From: Actinomycetota bacterium
Lineage (GTDB): Bacteria; Actinomycetota; Aquicultoria; Subteraquimicrobiales; Subteraquimicrobiaceae
Assembly (NCBI GenBank): GCA_030018275.1
Contig: JASEGB010000005.1
Location: 1-35,858, forward strand
Reading direction: 5' to 3'
DNA: 35,858 nt
The notes under the pieces were generated by a model. That model was not told where the DNA came from. It ran no database searches and worked only from the letters and a program-made list of their open reading frames with translations. The translations under genes were made by a program, and so were the position numbers. Shown one piece after another: positions 34,185 through 35,858 of this stretch (position 1 is its first letter; each line of letters opens with the position of its first letter).

Positions 34185-35858
34185 ATGCATTCAAAGTTAC
34201 TAAAGCATGCCAAAAAAACTTTTGTTCTTCTTTTTGTTGGTGTTTTTGTTCTTGGAGCATTATTCCTATTTGTGTCACCCGCTTTTGCTATCAATCCACC
34301 AACAGGTTTGAATGTTACGGCTGGAGCTTCTCCCAATATCAATCTTTCCTGGACAGCTCCAGGGGGCCAAGACCACTACAAAGTTTATCGGGCTTTATCC
34401 ACTATTACCGATGCCAATAAACCTGCAGCAAAGCCTCTTTCCGACAATGTAACCACTGAAAGCTACACCGATTCCACTGGTATTCCAGGAGAAAGGTACT
34501 ATTATCAAGTAACTGCGGTTGATGCCGCTGGTAATGAGAGTGGCGTCTCTACTGGTGTTATCAATGATAATGCCATTGTGGTGGGGAGTGAGAACCCACA
34601 TTACAATTATTCCAACTTAACCAATTTTTGTCGTGATTGTCACCAGGTTCACTTGGCGGAGAGCAATGTCAATGTATACAGGCGCACCCCTTCCATAGAT
34701 ATCTGTTATGTCTGTCACGACGGTACGGGAAGTACTTATAATATTCAGAATACCTACAAGAATCTGGCGGCTCATGATACTCAATTGACCAATCCAGCCT
34801 CGGACATTAAGTGTACTCGTTGTCACTATCCTCATGATGCTCCTTCCCCTACCAGATATACTTGGTTGACCAAAAAGAGTGAAGAGAATCTATGTTACGA
34901 TTGTCACACCACTATCCAGACCAATTTTGCCAAAACATCTCATCATGCTATTACTGGTACTACAGGAGATGGCTTGACGGGGGCAAAGGTTGAGTGCACC
35001 AGTTGCCATGGTCCCCATACTGTGAAAACAACCGCTAAGACATCTGATCCTGATAACACCTACAACCTTTCTGGCGAAGTGGGTGCACATACAAACTTTT
35101 GCATAAAATGCCACGATGGTTCTCCACCCACGCAGACCTGGGGTAGTTCAACCACCTTTGTTCCCTATACCATTACCTTCCCGACCGTCTCTTCTTATCC
35201 CTTCTTCCCGGGTTGGAACAAGTCTGCCTACACCAGTGCCGCTCACTACACAGTCCTTACTGGCGACAAAAGAGCTTGCACCAACTGCCATGAATTTCAT
35301 GGAACCGACTATTCTCGTCTATTAAGAGGTGGTGAAGATACAACTACGTCTACCACGGGAACGTGCCTTTACGACCCCTGGGGTTCGGCATGTCATGTGA
35401 ATGGTAACAGTTATGGTGCCCCGGATGTCAAAACTCCTTTAATCAAGAAGGGTGTTACCTGGACCGCAAATTCCGCGTGGAATGCGCCGGATGTGGGCAA
35501 CTATGCAGAACCTGCTTTTGCTGATTTAGATGGTGATGGAGACTATGATCTGTTGATCGGAGCCTATGATGGTATAAGTTACGCCTACAAGAACACTGGA
35601 AGTGCAACCAGCCCCATCTGGACTGCAAATTCCTCCTGGAATGCCCCGGATGTAGGTAGTTACGCCGCACCCGCCTTCGCCGACTTAGATAACGATGGCG
35701 ATTATGACCTACTAATTGGCGAAGCAAGTGGCATAAGCTACGCCTACAAGAACACTGGAAGTGCAACCAGCCCCACCTGGACCGCCGAATCCTCTTGGAA
35801 CGCTCCAGATGTGGGCACCTACGCAGTACCAGCCTTCGCCGACTTGGATAACGATGGT
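34185..35858 (+). CDS. FN3-multihaem cytochrome-FG-GAP/VCBS fusion, 3' end outside window
   Basis: This open frame of 558 codons runs to the window end. A signal peptide ends VSPAFA (residue 35), and an FN3 domain (36-125) matches that of the previous gene. The haem region from residue 149 has CRDCH, CYVCH, CTRCH, CYDCH, CTSCH, CIKCH and CTNCH plus a CX8CH (CLYDPWGSACH, 394-404). From residue 425 come FG-GAP/VCBS propeller repeats, each with a calcium-loop-like DLDGDGDYDLLIG core. FG-GAP propellers are common in adhesins and integrin-like surface proteins. GGGGAG lies eight bases before ATG 34185. The fusion suggests a cytochrome that attaches to a surface or matrix. How many further repeats or haems follow is unknown. 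Confidence 0.92.
   Translation, partial: MHSKLLKHAKKTFVLLFVGVFVLGALFLFVSPAFAINPPTGLNVTAGASPNINLSWTAPGGQDHYKVYRALSTITDANKPAAKPLSDNVTTESYTDSTGIPGERYYYQVTAVDAAGNESGVSTGVINDNAIVVGSENPHYNYSNLTNFCRDCHQVHLAESNVNVYRRTPSIDICYVCHDGTGSTYNIQNTYKNLAAHDTQLTNPASDIKCTRCHYPHDAPSPTRYTWLTKKSEENLCYDCHTTIQTNFAKTSHHAITGTTGDGLTGAKVECTSCHGPHTVKTTAKTSDPDNTYNLSGEVGAHTNFCIKCHDGSPPTQTWGSSTTFVPYTITFPTVSSYPFFPGWNKSAYTSAAHYTVLTGDKRACTNCHEFHGTDYSRLLRGGEDTTTSTTGTCLYDPWGSACHVNGNSYGAPDVKTPLIKKGVTWTANSAWNAPDVGNYAEPAFADLDGDGDYDLLIGAYDGISYAYKNTGSATSPIWTANSSWNAPDVGSYAAPAFADLDNDGDYDLLIGEASGISYAYKNTGSATSPTWTAESSWNAPDVGTYAVPAFADLDNDG
35457..35858 (+). repeat. 159-bp tandem repeats encoding FG-GAP/VCBS blades
   Basis: Units start at 35457, 35616 and 35775 with a constant 159-bp (53-codon) period. 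Each begins TWTA or IWTA and contains WNAPDVG, PAFADLD and YAYKNTGSATSP. The third is cut by the window end. High similarity suggests recent internal expansion. Confidence 0.9.

Noticed and set aside
35457-35858. Regular repeats as a CRISPR array
   Set aside because: The period is 159 bp, it is in frame throughout and it encodes FG-GAP blades. No short repeat/spacer pattern exists anywhere in the window.

Overview
The window looks like a bacterial chromosome segment from an anaerobic, respiring organism. A Rex-type NADH-sensing repressor argues for Bacteria. Eight multihaem c-type cytochromes argue for respiration to a solid or extracellular acceptor. No outer-membrane porin is present and one cytochrome is a lipoprotein, so a single-membrane cell (Actinobacteriota- or Firmicutes-like) is a reasonable guess, but the lineage cannot be fixed from this sequence alone.

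Region 1 (1-12.7 kb) is a surface-polysaccharide locus scarred by rearrangement. Intact genes are an NAD-dependent sugar epimerase, three GT4 glycosyltransferases and a polyprenyl glycosylphosphotransferase. Between them lie broken pieces: a frameshifted polytopic membrane protein, an ISL3-like transposase remnant, two copies of the 5' end of wecB, GT4 head and tail fragments, and an O-antigen-ligase/TPR protein lacking its N-terminal half. Three toxin-antitoxin-type modules sit in the scars: HEPN-like/MNT, Phd/RelE, and MntA/HepT. The first is bracketed by paired TTCTGT-N9-ACAGAA palindromes and, outside those, by 61-bp direct repeats of the wecB start.

Region 2 (12.8-24.9 kb) is a respiratory cluster. 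It holds a NapC/NirT-type membrane cytochrome, a cytochrome lipoprotein, rex, a PQQ-type propeller fused to a membrane domain, a full-length O-antigen-ligase/TPR protein, two membrane-anchored TPR proteins, a 14-15 haem anchored cytochrome, an NHL propeller and a secreted 6-7 haem cytochrome. Rex-box-like 18-mers lie upstream of the first two cytochromes. The rex start is out of frame by one base at an A9 run.

Region 3 (24.9-35.9 kb) starts with REP-like hairpins and two decayed O-antigen-ligase/TPR copies. A minus-strand pair of NapC/NirT-type cytochromes (11 and 12 haem motifs), a second NHL protein and an RHH/MazF module follow. The window ends with two secreted FN3-domain cytochromes. The last has 7-8 haem motifs followed by FG-GAP/VCBS propeller repeats and runs off the end.

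By my count the eight cytochromes carry 81 canonical CXXCH motifs plus several wider-spaced ones. A plausible reading, by inference, is that the three NapC/NirT-like proteins take electrons from menaquinol and pass them through the lipoprotein and anchored cytochromes to secreted, possibly surface-attached cytochromes. The NHL, TPR and PQQ proteins would serve as scaffolds or assembly partners.
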